A stretch of DNA of 64,000 nt from Rutidosis leptorrhynchoides (taxonomy: Eukaryota > Streptophyta > Magnoliopsida > Asterales > Asteraceae), in contig NC_092338.1 in the NCBI RefSeq assembly GCF_046630445.1, positions 150,832,501 through 150,896,500 of the forward strand, written 5' to 3'. The notes below the pieces were generated by a model. That model was not told where the DNA came from. It saw only the letters and a program-made list of their open reading frames with translations, and ran no database searches. The position numbers and the translations under genes are program-made. This document shows, piece by piece, positions 1-10,220 of this stretch (position 1 is its first letter; the number at the start of each line of letters is the position of its first letter).

Positions 1-50
1 TTATTTACTTGACTAATCTGTTTTGTTTGTGTTCTTGTACTATGAGTTAG

Positions 51-292
51 ATGTCACAGGATTCAGGAAGCAGTGACAGTGACTCCAGTGTGGTTGAGGT
101 GAATGCTCCAGCCCCAGCACCAGCACCTGCTCTGCATCGGATACCTAACCATCTCGTGAACCTTTATGCATTGGATTTGGTTCATGCTAACCGTAACAGG
201 GATATTGTTGATCGTGTTAACACCTTGAGCGATATTTCTAGGACATATCCGCACCCCGATGATCTTGAGAGAATGGAGGAAATAGTCACAGG
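51..292 (+). CDS. E4 5' accessory reading frame, upstream part, interrupted by E2
   Basis: An open frame beginning MSQDSGSSDSDSS, rich in Ser and Asp at the N-terminus, followed by an Ala-Pro run and then a mixed-charge segment. It lies where E1, E3 and E5 also have an extra frame, between primer site and gag. The open frame formally continues to 320, but its last codons belong to the LTR of E2, which starts at 293. E4 sequence resumes at 22433. I recognise no domain; the function is unknown. It may be an RNA- or gag-accessory protein, but that is a guess. Confidence 0.6.
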
Positions 293-330
293 TGTAGCGA
301 CTCGATCAAATCGTCATTGACGGCGCCGAC

Positions 331-3300
331 TGAAATGTCCCGTTCATATTGATTATAAATGTTCCATATTAATTGACTTCGTTGCGAGGTTTTGACCTCT
401 ATATGAGACGTTTTTCAAAGACTGCATTCATTTTTAAAACAACCGTAACCTTTATTTTATCAATAAAGGTTTCAAAAGCATTACGTAGATTATCAAATAA
501 TGATAATCTAAAATATACTTTTTACACACGACCATTACATAATGGTTTACAATAGAAATATATTACATCGACATATGTTTTCTTGAATGCAGTTTTTACA
601 TAATATCATACAAACATGGACTCCAAATCTTGTCCTTATTTTAGTATGCAACAGCGGAAGCTCTTAATATTCACCTGAGAATAAACATGCTTTAAACGTC
701 AACAAAAATGTTGGTGAGTTATAGGTTTAACCTATATATATCAAATCGTAACAATAGACCACAAGATTTCATATTTCAATATGCATCCCATACATAGAGA
801 TAAAAATCATTCATATGGTGAACACCTGGTAACCGACATTAACAAGATGCATATATAAGAATATCCCCATCATTCCGGGACACCCTTCAGATATGATATA
901 AATTTCGAAGTACTAAAGCATCCGGTACTTTGGATGGGGTTTGTTAGGCCCAATAGATCTATCTTTAGGATTCGCGTCAATTAGGGTGTCTGTTCCCTAA
1001 TTCTTAGATTACCAAACTTAATAAAAAGGGGCATATTCGATTTCGATAATTCAACCATAGAATGTAGCTTCACGTACTTGTGTCTATTTTGTAAATCATT
1101 TATAAAACCTGCATGTATTCTCATCCCAAAAATATTAGATTTTAAAAGTGGGACTATAACTCACTTTCACAGATTTTTTCTTCGTCGGGAAGTAAGACTT
1201 GGCCACTGATTGATTCACGAACCTATAATAATATATACATATATATCAAAGTATGTTCAAAATATATTTACAACACTTTTAATACATTTTGATGTTTTAG
1301 GTTTATTAAGTCAGCTGTCCTCGTTAGTAACCTACAAATAGTTGTCCAACGTTAGATGTACAGAAAAAAAATTGATATATATTATCTTGAATCAATCCAC
1401 GACCCAGTGTATACACGTCTTAGGCTAGATCACAACTCAAAGTATATATATTTTTGAAATCAACCTCAACCCTGTATAGCTAACTCCCACATTACTGCAT
1501 ATAGAGTGTCTATGGTTGTTCCAAATAATATATACACATGGGTCGATATGATATGTCAAAACATTTGCATACGTGTCTATGATATCCCAAGATTACATAA
1601 TATATTAGAATACATGTATAATACAATATAAGTTAGCTAGGATATGATTAATATAGATTTGTTACCAATTTTCACGTTGCTACAACAAGAAAAATTATCC
1701 AATCTTGTTTTACCCATAACTTCTTCATTTTAAATCCGTTTTGAGTGAATCAAATTGCTATGGTTTCATATTGAACTTTATTTTATGAATCTAAACAGAA
1801 AAAGTATAGGTTTATAGTCGGAAATATAAGTTACAAGTTATTTTTGTAAAGGTAGTCATTTCAGTCGAAAGAACGACGTCTAGATGACCATTTTAGAAAA
1901 CATACTTCCACTTTGAGTTTAACCATGATTTTTGGATATAGTTTCATGTTCATAAGAAAAATCATTTTCCCAGAAGAACAACTTTTAAATCAAAGTTTAT
2001 CATAGTTTTTAATTAACTAACCCAAAACAGCCCTCGGTGTTACTACGACGGCGTAAATCCGGTTTTACGGTGTTTTTCGTGTTTCCAGGTTTTAAATCAT
2101 TAAGTTAGCATATAATATAGATATAGAACATGTGTTTAGTTGATTTTAAAAGTCAAGTTAGAAGGATTAACTTTTGTTTGCGAACAAGTTTAGAATTAAC
2201 TAAACTATGTTCTAGTGATTACAAGTTTAAACCTTCGAATAAGATAGCTTTATATGTATGAATCAAATGATGTTATGAACATCATTACTATCTCAAGTTT
2301 TCTAGATAAAGCTACTGGAAATGAGAAAAATGGATCTAGCTTCAAAGGATCCTTGGATGGCTTGAAAGTTCTTGAAGCAGAATCATGACACGAAAACAGT
2401 TCAAGTAAGATTTTCACTCGAAATAAGATTGTTATAGTTACAGAAATTGAACCAAAGTTTGAATATGAGTATTACCTTGTATTATAAAGATATCTTACTA
2501 TAAATAAGAAAGATTTCTTGAGGTTGGATGATCACTCTACAAGATTAGAAGTAAGCTAGCAAACTTGGAAGTATTCTTGATTTTATGAAACTAGAACTTG
2601 TAGAATTTATGAAGAACACTTAGAACTTGAAGATAGAACTTGAGAGAGATCAATTAGATGAAGAAAATTGAAGAATGAAAGTGTTTGTAGGTGTTTTTGG
2701 TCGTTGGTGTATGGATTACATATAAAGGATATGTAATTTTGTTTTCATGTAAATAAGTCATGAATGATTACTCATATTTTTGTAATTTTATGAGATATTT
2801 CATGCTAGTTGCCAAATGATGGTTCCCACATGTGTTAGGTGACTCACATGGGCTGCTAAGAGCTGATCATTGGAGTGTATATACCAATAGTATATACATC
2901 TAAAAGCTGTGTATTGTACGAGTACGAATACGGGTGCATACGAGTAGAATTGTTGATGAAACTGAACGAGGATGTAATTGTAAGAATTTTTCTTAAGTAG
3001 AAGTATTTTGATAAGTGTCTTGAAGTCTTTCAAAAGTGTATGAATACATATTAAAACACTACATGTATATACATTTTAACTGAGTCGTTAAGTCATCGTT
3101 AGTCGTTACATGTAAGTGTTGTTTTGAAACCTTTAGGTTAACGATCTTGTTAAATGTTGTTAACCCAATGTTTATAATATCAAAAGAGATTTTAAATTAT
3201 TATATTATCATGATATTATGATGTACAAATATCTCTTAATATGATATATATATACATTAAATGTCATTACAACGATAATCGTTACATATATGTTTCGTTT

Positions 3301-3572
3301 CAAAATCATTAAGTTAGTAGTCTTGTTTTTTACATATGTAGTTCATTCTTAATATACTTAATGATATGTTTACTTATCATAATATCATGTTAACTATATA
3401 TATAACCATATATATGTCATCATATAGTTTTTACAAGTTTTAACGTTCGTGAATCACCGGTCAACTTGGGTGGTCAATTGTTTATATGAAACCTATTTCA
3501 ATTAATCAAGTCTTAACAAGTTTGATTGCTTAACATGTTGGAAACACTTAATCATGTAAAATAACTATTTCA

Positions 3573-3603
<31 letters not shown>

Positions 3604-3629
3604 AACATGGAAAAATTCGGGTCACTACA
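331..3629 (-). repeat. E1 left LTR (3' LTR in element orientation)
   Basis: TGAAATGTCC to CACTACA, 3299 bp, nearly identical to 10221-13503. It includes the shared LTR stem-loop module at 651-720 and a TA microsatellite at about 3577-3603 that is shorter in the other copy. Confidence 0.93.
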
Positions 3630-3668
3630 GTACCTACCCGTTAAATAAATTTCGTCTCGAAATTTTAA
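3630..3668 (-). other. E1 polypurine tract and pre-LTR palindrome
   Basis: On the minus strand AAATTTCG-AGA-CGAAATTT is followed by TTAACGGGTAGGTAC, which touches the 3' LTR. Closely similar sequence precedes the 3' LTR of E3. It is the expected place for plus-strand priming. Confidence 0.75.
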
Positions 3669-3720
3669 GCAGTTGGAGGTGTTGACGTATCTTCAGGAAA
3701 TAAATGCGGGTATTTCTTCT

Positions 3721-6482
3721 TCATCTGATCTTCTCGTTCCCAGGTGAACTCGGGTCCCTACGAGCATTCCATTGAACCTTAACAATTGGTATCTTGTTTT
3801 GCTTAAGTCTTTTAACCTCACGATCCATTATTTCGACGGGTTCTTCGATGAATTGAAGTTTTTCGTTGATTTGGATTTCATCTAACGGAATAGTGAGATC
3901 TTCTTTAGCAAAACATTTCTTCAAATTCGAGACGTGGAAAGTGTTATGTACAGCCGCGAGTTGTTGAGGTAACTCAAGTCGGTAAGCTACTGGTCCGACA
4001 CGATCAATAATCTTGAATGGTCCAATATACCTTGGATTTAATTTCCCTCATTTACCAAATCGAACAACGCCTTTCCAAGGTGCAACTTTAAGCATGACCA
4101 TCTCTCCAATTTCAAATTCTATATCTTTTCTTTTAATGTCAGCGTAGCTCTTTTGTCGACTTTGGGCGGTTTTCAACCGTTGTTGAATTTGGATGATCTT
4201 CTCGGTAGTTTCTTGTATTATCTCCAGACCCGTAATCTGTCTATCCCCCACTTCACTCCAACAAATCGAAGACCTGCACTTTCTACCATAAAGTGCTTCA
4301 AACGGTGCCATCTCAATGCTTGAATGGTAGCTGTTGTTGTAGGAAAATTCTGCTAACGGTAGATGTCGATCCCAACTGTTTCCGAAATCAATAACACATG
4401 CTCGTAGCATGTCTTCAAGCATTTGTATCGTCCTTTCGCTCTGCCCATCAGTTTGTGGATGATAGGCAGTACTCATGTCTAGACGAGTTCCTAATGCTTG
4501 CTGTAATGTCTGCCAGAATTTTGAAATAAATTTTCCATCCCTATCAGAGATAATAGAGATTGGTATTCCATGTCTGGAGACGACTTCCTTCAAATACAGT
4601 CGTGCTAACTTCTCCATCTTGTCATCTTCTCTTATTGGTAGGAAGTGTGCTGATTTGGTGAGACGATCAACTATTACCCAAATAGTATCAAAACCACTTG
4701 CAGTCCTTGGCAATTTAGTGATGAAATCCATGGTAATGTTTTCCCATTTCCATTCCGGGATTTCGGGTTGTTGAAGTAGACCTGATGGTTTCTGATGCTC
4801 GGCTTTGACCTTAGAACACGTCAAACATTCTCCTACGTATTTAGCAACATCGGCTTTCATACCCGGCCACCAAAAATGTTTCTTGAGATCCTTGTACATC
4901 TTCCCCGTTCCAGGATGTATTGAGTATCTGGTTTTATGAGCTTCTCTAAGTACCATTTCTCTCATATCTCCAAATTTTGGTACCCAAATCCTTTCAGCCC
5001 TATACCGGGTTCCGTCTTCCCGAATATTAAGATGCTTCTCTGATCCTTTGGGTATTTCATCCTTTAAATTTCCCTCTTTTAAAACTCCTTGTTGCGCCTC
5101 CTTTATTTGAGTAGTAAGGTTATTGTGAATCATTATATTCATAGATTTTACTCGAATGGGTTCTCTGTCCTTCCTGCTCAAGGCGTCAGCTACCACATTT
5201 GCCTTCCCCGGGTGGTAATGAATCTCAAAGTCGTAATCATTCAACAATTCAATCCACCTACGCTGCCTCATATTCAGTTGTTTCTGATTAAATATGTGTT
5301 GAAGACTTTTGTGGTCGGTATATATAATACTTTTGACCCCATATAAGTAGTGCCTCCAAGTCTTTAATGCAAAAACAACTGCGCCTAATTCCAAATCATG
5401 CGTCGTATAATTTTGTTCGTGAATCTTCAATTGTCTAGACGCATAAGCAATCACCTTCGTTCGTTACATTAATACACAACCGAGACCTTGCTTTGATGCA
5501 TCACAATAAATCACAAAATCATCATTCCCTTCAGGCAATGACAATATAGGTGCCGTAGTTAGCTTTTTCTTTAATAACTGAAACGCTTTCTCTTGTTCAT
5601 CCTTCCATTCAAATTTCTTCCCTTTATGCGTTAATGCAGTCAAGGGTTTTGCTATTCTGGAAAAGTCTTGGATGAACCTTCTGTAGTAACCAGCTAGTCC
5701 TAAAAATTGGCGTATATGTTTCGGAGTTTTCGGGGTTTCCCACTTTTCAACAGTTTCTATCTTTGCCAGATCCACCTTAATACCTTCTTTGTTCACTATG
5801 TGACCGAGGAATTGAACTTCTTCCAATCAAAATGCACACTTTGAAAACTTAGCGTACAATTCTTCCTTCCTCAATACTTCTAACACCTTTCTCAAATGTT
5901 CACCGTGTTCTTGGTCATTCTTTAAGTAAATAAGTATGTCATCAATGAAAACAATGACAAACTTGTCAAGGTATGGTCCACACACTCGGTTCATAAGGTC
6001 CATGAACACAGCTGGTGCATTAGTTAAACCAAACGGCATGACCATAAACTCGTAATGTCCGTAACGTGTTCTGAAAGCAGTCTTTGGAATATCATCTTCT
6101 TTCACCCGCATTTGATGATACCCGGAACGTAAGTCAATCTTTGAATAAACAGACGAGCCTTGTAGTTGATCAAATAAGTCATCGATTCTCGGTAGTGGAT
6201 AGCGGTTCTTGATGGTAAGTTTGTCTAACTCTCGGTAGTCAATACACAACCTGAATGTACCATCTTTCTTCTTGACAAACAAAACAGGAGCTCCCCACGG
6301 TGATGTGCTTGGTCGAATGAAACCACGCTCTAAAAGTTCTTATAATTGACTTTGCAGTTCTTTCATCTCGCTGGGTACGAGTCTGTAAGGAGCACAAGCT
6401 ATTGGTGCAGCTCCTGGTACAAGATCTATTTGAAATTCAACGGATCGATGTGGGGGTAATCCCGGTAATTCTTTCGAAAATA
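3721..6482 (-). pseudogene. E1 pol: reverse transcriptase, RNase H, integrase, chromodomain-like tail
   Basis: Read on the minus strand. Reverse transcriptase (about 6400-5830) shows [27 protein letters not shown] and FIDDILIY. RNase H (about 5600-5160) shows YCDASKQGLGCVLM and [11 protein letters not shown]. The integrase zinc region lies at about 4930-4800. The catalytic core (about 4750-4250) contains [21 protein letters not shown] and [16 protein letters not shown]. The chromodomain-like tail lies at about 3860-3760 ([20 protein letters not shown]). [15 protein letters not shown] is typical of Tekay/Del chromoviruses. A fossil with several breaks, although each domain is easily recognised. 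Confidence 0.85.
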
Positions 6483-8229
6483 CATCGGGAAATTATTTTG
6501 CGACGGGAACATCATTGATGCTCTTTTCTTCAGTTTGTACTTTCTCGACGTGTGCTAGAACAGCATAGCAACCTTTTCTTATTAGTTTTTGTGCCTTCAA
6601 ATTACTAATAAGATGTAGCTTCGTGTTGCCCTTTTCTCCGTACACCATTAAGGGTTTTCCTTTTTCTCGTATAATGCGAATTGCATTTTTGTAACAAAAG
6701 ATCTCTGCTTTCACTTCTTTCAACCAGTCCATACTGATTATCACATCAAAACTCCCTAACTCTACTGGTATCAAGTCAATCTTAAATGTTTCGCTAACCT
6801 GTTTAATTTCTCGATTCCAACATATATTATCTGCTGAAATTAATTTACCATTTGCTAATTCGAGTAAAAATTTACTATCCAAAGGCGTCAATGGACAACT
6901 TAATTTAGCACATAAATCTCTACTCATATAGCTTCTATCCGCGCCCGAATAAAATAAAACGTAAGCAGATTTATTGTCAATAAGAAACGTACCCGTAACA
7001 AGCTCTGGGTCTTCCTGTGCCTCTGCCGCATTAATATTGAAAACTCTTCCGCGGCCTTGTCCATTCGTGTTCTCCTGGTTTGGGCAATTTCTAATAATGT
7101 GGCCCGGTTTTCCACATTTATAACAAACTACATTGGCATAACTTGCTCCGCCATTACTCGTTCCGACACCATTTATTCCTTTCGTTCTGTTAACCCCTGG
7201 TCCGTAGACCTCACACTTCGCCGCGCTATGACCATTTCTTTTACACTTGTTGCAAAATTTGGTGCAGAATCCCGAGTGATACTTTTCACACCTTTGGCAT
7301 AGCTGCTTCTGATTGTTGTTGTTGTTGCAGTTATTATTGTTGTTGGGATGATTGTTGTAGTTGCTGTTGTTGTTGTTGTTGTTGTTGTGGTTGTTAGGCC
7401 GTTTGTTGTTGTTGCGATTGATGTTGCGATTGTTGGGATAGTTGTTGCGATTATTGTTGTAATTGCTGTTGTTGTAGTATTGGTGATTCTTATCACCATT
7501 TTCCTCCCACTTTCTTTTGACTTGCTTCACATTGGCCTCTTCAGCAATCTGTTCTTTAATTCTTTCTTCAATCTGGTTCACTAGTTTGTGAGCCATTCTA
7601 CATGCCTGTTGTATGGAGGCGGGCTCGTGTGAACTTATATCTTCTTGGATTCTTTCCGGTAATCCTTTCACAAACGCGTCGATCTTCTCTTCCTCATCTT
7701 CGAACGCTCCCGGACACAATAGGCATAATTCTGTGAATCGTCTTTCGTACGTGGTAATATTAAATCCTTGGGTTCGTAACCCTCTAAGTTCTGTCTTGAG
7801 CTTATTGACCTCGGTTCTGGGACGCTACTTCTCGTTCATCAAGTGCTTGAATGCTGACCACGGTAGTGCGTAAGCATCATCTTGTCCCACTTGCTCTAGA
7901 TAGGTATTCCACCATTTTAACGCAGAACCTATGAAGGTATGCGTAGCATACTTCACTTTGTCCTCTTCAGTACACTTACTTATGGCAAACACCAATTCGA
8001 CCTTCTCGGCCCACCGTTTCAATCCGATCGGTCCTTCGGTTCTATCAAATTCCAAAGGTTTGCAGGCAGTGAATTCTTTGTAGGTGCATCCTACACGATT
8101 TCCTGTACTGCTATATCCAAGGTTATTGTTGGTATGTAGCGCAGCCTGTACTGCGGCTATGTTTGAAGCAAGAAAGGCATGAAATTCCTCTTCGCTCATA
8201 TTCAAGGTGTGTTGAGTAGTCGGTGCCAT
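6483..8229 (-). pseudogene. E1 gag and protease
   Basis: Gag starts at MAPTTQHTLNMSEEE (8229). The open frame reaches upstream to 8277, but this Met fits the gag start of E2 and E4. The capsid-like domain includes ALKWWNTYLEQVG. An unusually Asn-rich stretch (about 7490-7300) precedes zinc knuckles CNKCKRNGHSAAKC and CYKCGKPGHIIRNC. An aspartic-protease-like region follows at about 6990-6650 (DVIISMDWL). The region is in a few pieces and is treated as a fossil. Confidence 0.8.
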
Positions 8230-8361
8230 TTCCTTCAAAATAGTCAAATGAAACGAGTTAATCATATAGAATATCAAGAGTAGTCAATAGTATTTCGTAG
8301 CGTAATATGAACTTATTTATAAAAGCTCTTTCTTCATATTAGCGTTTTATACTCTTTAATT

Positions 8362-8378
8362 CGGGTAGTACCTACCCG
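8362..8378 (-). other. E1 internal hairpin resembling the pre-LTR motif
   Basis: A perfect inverted repeat, CGGGTAG-TAC-CTACCCG, between the F-box-type frame and gag. On the minus strand it is part of TTAACGGGTAGGTAC, which is also the sequence touching the 3' LTR at 3630-3644. E3 has a similar hairpin at 28409-28425. It could be a second priming tract or an RNA structure in the gag leader. Confidence 0.6.
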
Positions 8379-8575
8379 TTAAGTTCATACTTAGTAGCTA
8401 ACATACCATTTCAACTACTACAATTCTATATGAAAAACTAATCACAAAAAAAAAAATATCATATTCAAACCTTTATACAATAACTTGCAAACTTACAATA
8501 CCGCTTTTTTTTACATATAGCATGAAATATAGCACATAAAACTTTGATACAAAGTAGTTGCGAAGATAATTCTAG

Positions 8576-9259
8576 TTAATAAATAAGGCGTTCAGCAAAG
8601 GCAATAAAGACTCGTAATTCATACGTCCAGAAACAAGTCATGCATTCTGGTTTTACTAATACCACTTCCCATCCTTGGTTTTGTGGAACATAACCGTTGT
8701 GACCGATAGTAAGACAATGTGTTGTAACGTCATCAAAAGGATGAAGGTTACGTAATGACCAACAGTCTCGTAATAACCTAAAAACCTCATTTCTTACCCC
8801 AATTACCGACTCCGTCACTTGTGGGAACGTTTTGTTTAATAGTTGTAGCCCGATGTTCTTGTTCTCACTTTGGTGAGAAGCGAACATTACTAACCCGTAA
8901 GCATAACATGCTTCTTTATGTTGCATGTTAGCCGCTTTTTCTAAATCACGAACTCCTATATTCGGATATATTGAGTCAAAATAATTTCTTAACCCGTTGC
9001 GTAAAATAGCATTTGGGTTCCCCGCAATATATGCGTCAAAGTAAACACATCGTAACTTACGGGTTTCCCAATGTGATATCCCCCATCTTTCGAACGAAAG
9101 CCTTTTATAAATCAAGGCATTCTTGGAACGTTCTTCAAATGTCTTACAAACTGATCTCGCCTTAAATAGTTGTGCCGAGGAATTCTGACCGACTCTATTC
9201 AAGATTTCATCAATCATGTCTCCGGGTAGGTCTCTTAAAATATTGGGTTGTCTATCCAT
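8576..9259 (-). CDS. F-box-type protein frame carried inside E1
   Basis: An intact single-exon frame of 227 aa. Residues about 6-48 form an F-box (LRDLPGDMIDEILNRVGQ, then ARSVCKTFEERSKN). F-box domains bind SKP1 in SCF ubiquitin ligases. The middle part (AGNPNAILRNGLRNYF, then MQHKEACYAYGLVMFA) resembles the Sel1/TPR-like region of the plant At1g67623/At2g35280 F-box family. A Cys-containing C-terminus (PECMTCFWTYELRVF) follows. It lies on the same strand as gag-pol, between the acidic accessory frame and gag, and has no counterpart in E2, E4 or E5. The likely origin is capture of a host F-box transcript, since it has no introns. The substrate is unknown. The family assignment comes from remembered motifs, without a search. 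Confidence 0.75.
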   Translation of the reverse strand: MDRQPNILRDLPGDMIDEILNRVGQNSSAQLFKARSVCKTFEERSKNALIYKRLSFERWGISHWETRKLRCVYFDAYIAGNPNAILRNGLRNYFDSIYPNIGVRDLEKAANMQHKEACYAYGLVMFASHQSENKNIGLQLLNKTFPQVTESVIGVRNEVFRLLRDCWSLRNLHPFDDVTTHCLTIGHNGYVPQNQGWEVVLVKPECMTCFWTYELRVFIAFAERLIY

Positions 9260-9435
9260 TTTGTGTTTTTATACTGTAAAATAGACAAGAGTTAGATTCA
9301 TAAAAAAAATACTTATTAATACAAGCAATTTTTACATATATCATAAAGCATAAGCACACTATATTACATATATTACACCACACGAATACAACTATCTTAT
9401 TCCGAATCGCTCGTTTCTTCTTCTTCGGTTTTGGT

Positions 9436-10011
9436 TCATTTTGCCAAGTTTCTAGGGATATATGATGTTCCCCTAATACGAGCCGTCGTTTTCCACATTG
9501 GTTTAGAAAAACCTGGTGGTTTAGAGGTTCCCGGGTTATTGTCACAACTTAAGAAATACGGGTGTTGACGATACACATAAAGTTCATCGGGTTTGGAATC
9601 AAATTTCTCTATTTTTATGCCCTTTCCCTTATTGTTCTCTTTTGCCTTATTAAATTGTGTTGGGGTAATTTCTATAACATCATCGGAATCCTTGTCGGGA
9701 TCCGATTCATCGGAGAATTGGTAATCCTCCCAATACTTTGCTTCCTTGGCGGAAACACCATTGACCATAATTAACTTTGGTCGGTTGGTTGAGGATTTTC
9801 TTCTACTTAACCGTTTTATTATTTCCCCCACTGGTTCTATTTCTTCTTCCGGTTCCGATTCTTCTTTCGGTTCCGATTCTTCTTCTGGTTCCGACTCTTC
9901 TTCCGGTTCCTCTTCGGGAACTTGTGAATCAGTCCACGAATCATTCCAATTTACATTTGACTCTTCATTATTATTAGGTGAGTCAATGGGACTTGTTCTA
10001 GAGGTAGACAT
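9436..10011 (-). CDS. E1 acidic 5' accessory reading frame
   Basis: An open frame of 191 aa starting MSTSRTSPIDSPNNNEE. Residues about 31-60 are a tandem acidic repeat of the type EEESEPEEESEP, followed by a basic patch (RLSRRKSS) and a second acidic stretch around DESDPDKDSDD. The C-terminal third is basic and Pro-rich. It starts about 190 bases after the primer site. It shares position and acidic character, but no clear sequence identity, with the accessory frames of E4, E5 and E3. No domain is recognised. The downstream end overlaps the spacer before the F-box-type frame. Confidence 0.65.
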   Translation of the reverse strand: MSTSRTSPIDSPNNNEESNVNWNDSWTDSQVPEEEPEEESEPEEESEPKEESEPEEEIEPVGEIIKRLSRRKSSTNRPKLIMVNGVSAKEAKYWEDYQFSDESDPDKDSDDVIEITPTQFNKAKENNKGKGIKIEKFDSKPDELYVYRQHPYFLSCDNNPGTSKPPGFSKPMWKTTARIRGTSYIPRNLAK

Positions 10012-10200
10012 CTATCACATAATATCAAACGTGTTAAGAGATTAATATATCACATAATATTCACATGTTAAAAATATATAGTTTCCAACAAAATTTGTAA
10101 AGCAATCATTTTTCAAGTAAACACGGTCGAAGTCCAAACTCACTAATGCATCCTAACAAACTCGATAAGACACACTAATGCAAAATTTTGGTTCTCTAAG

Positions 10201-10220
10201 ACCAACGCTCGGATACCAAC
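10201..10220 (-). promoter_or_regulatory. E1 primer-binding site
   Basis: The minus strand reads GTTGGTATCCGAGCGTTGGT next to the 5' LTR, close to the initiator-Met tRNA complement seen in E2, E3 and E5. Confidence 0.8.

Noticed and set aside
7173-7584. Thr-rich and Val-rich open frames opposite E1 gag
   Set aside because: Shadow frames of the Asn-rich codon run in gag.
9746-10045. Ser/Gly-rich open frame on the plus strand
   Set aside because: Antisense shadow of the acidic EEESEP repeat of the E1 accessory frame.
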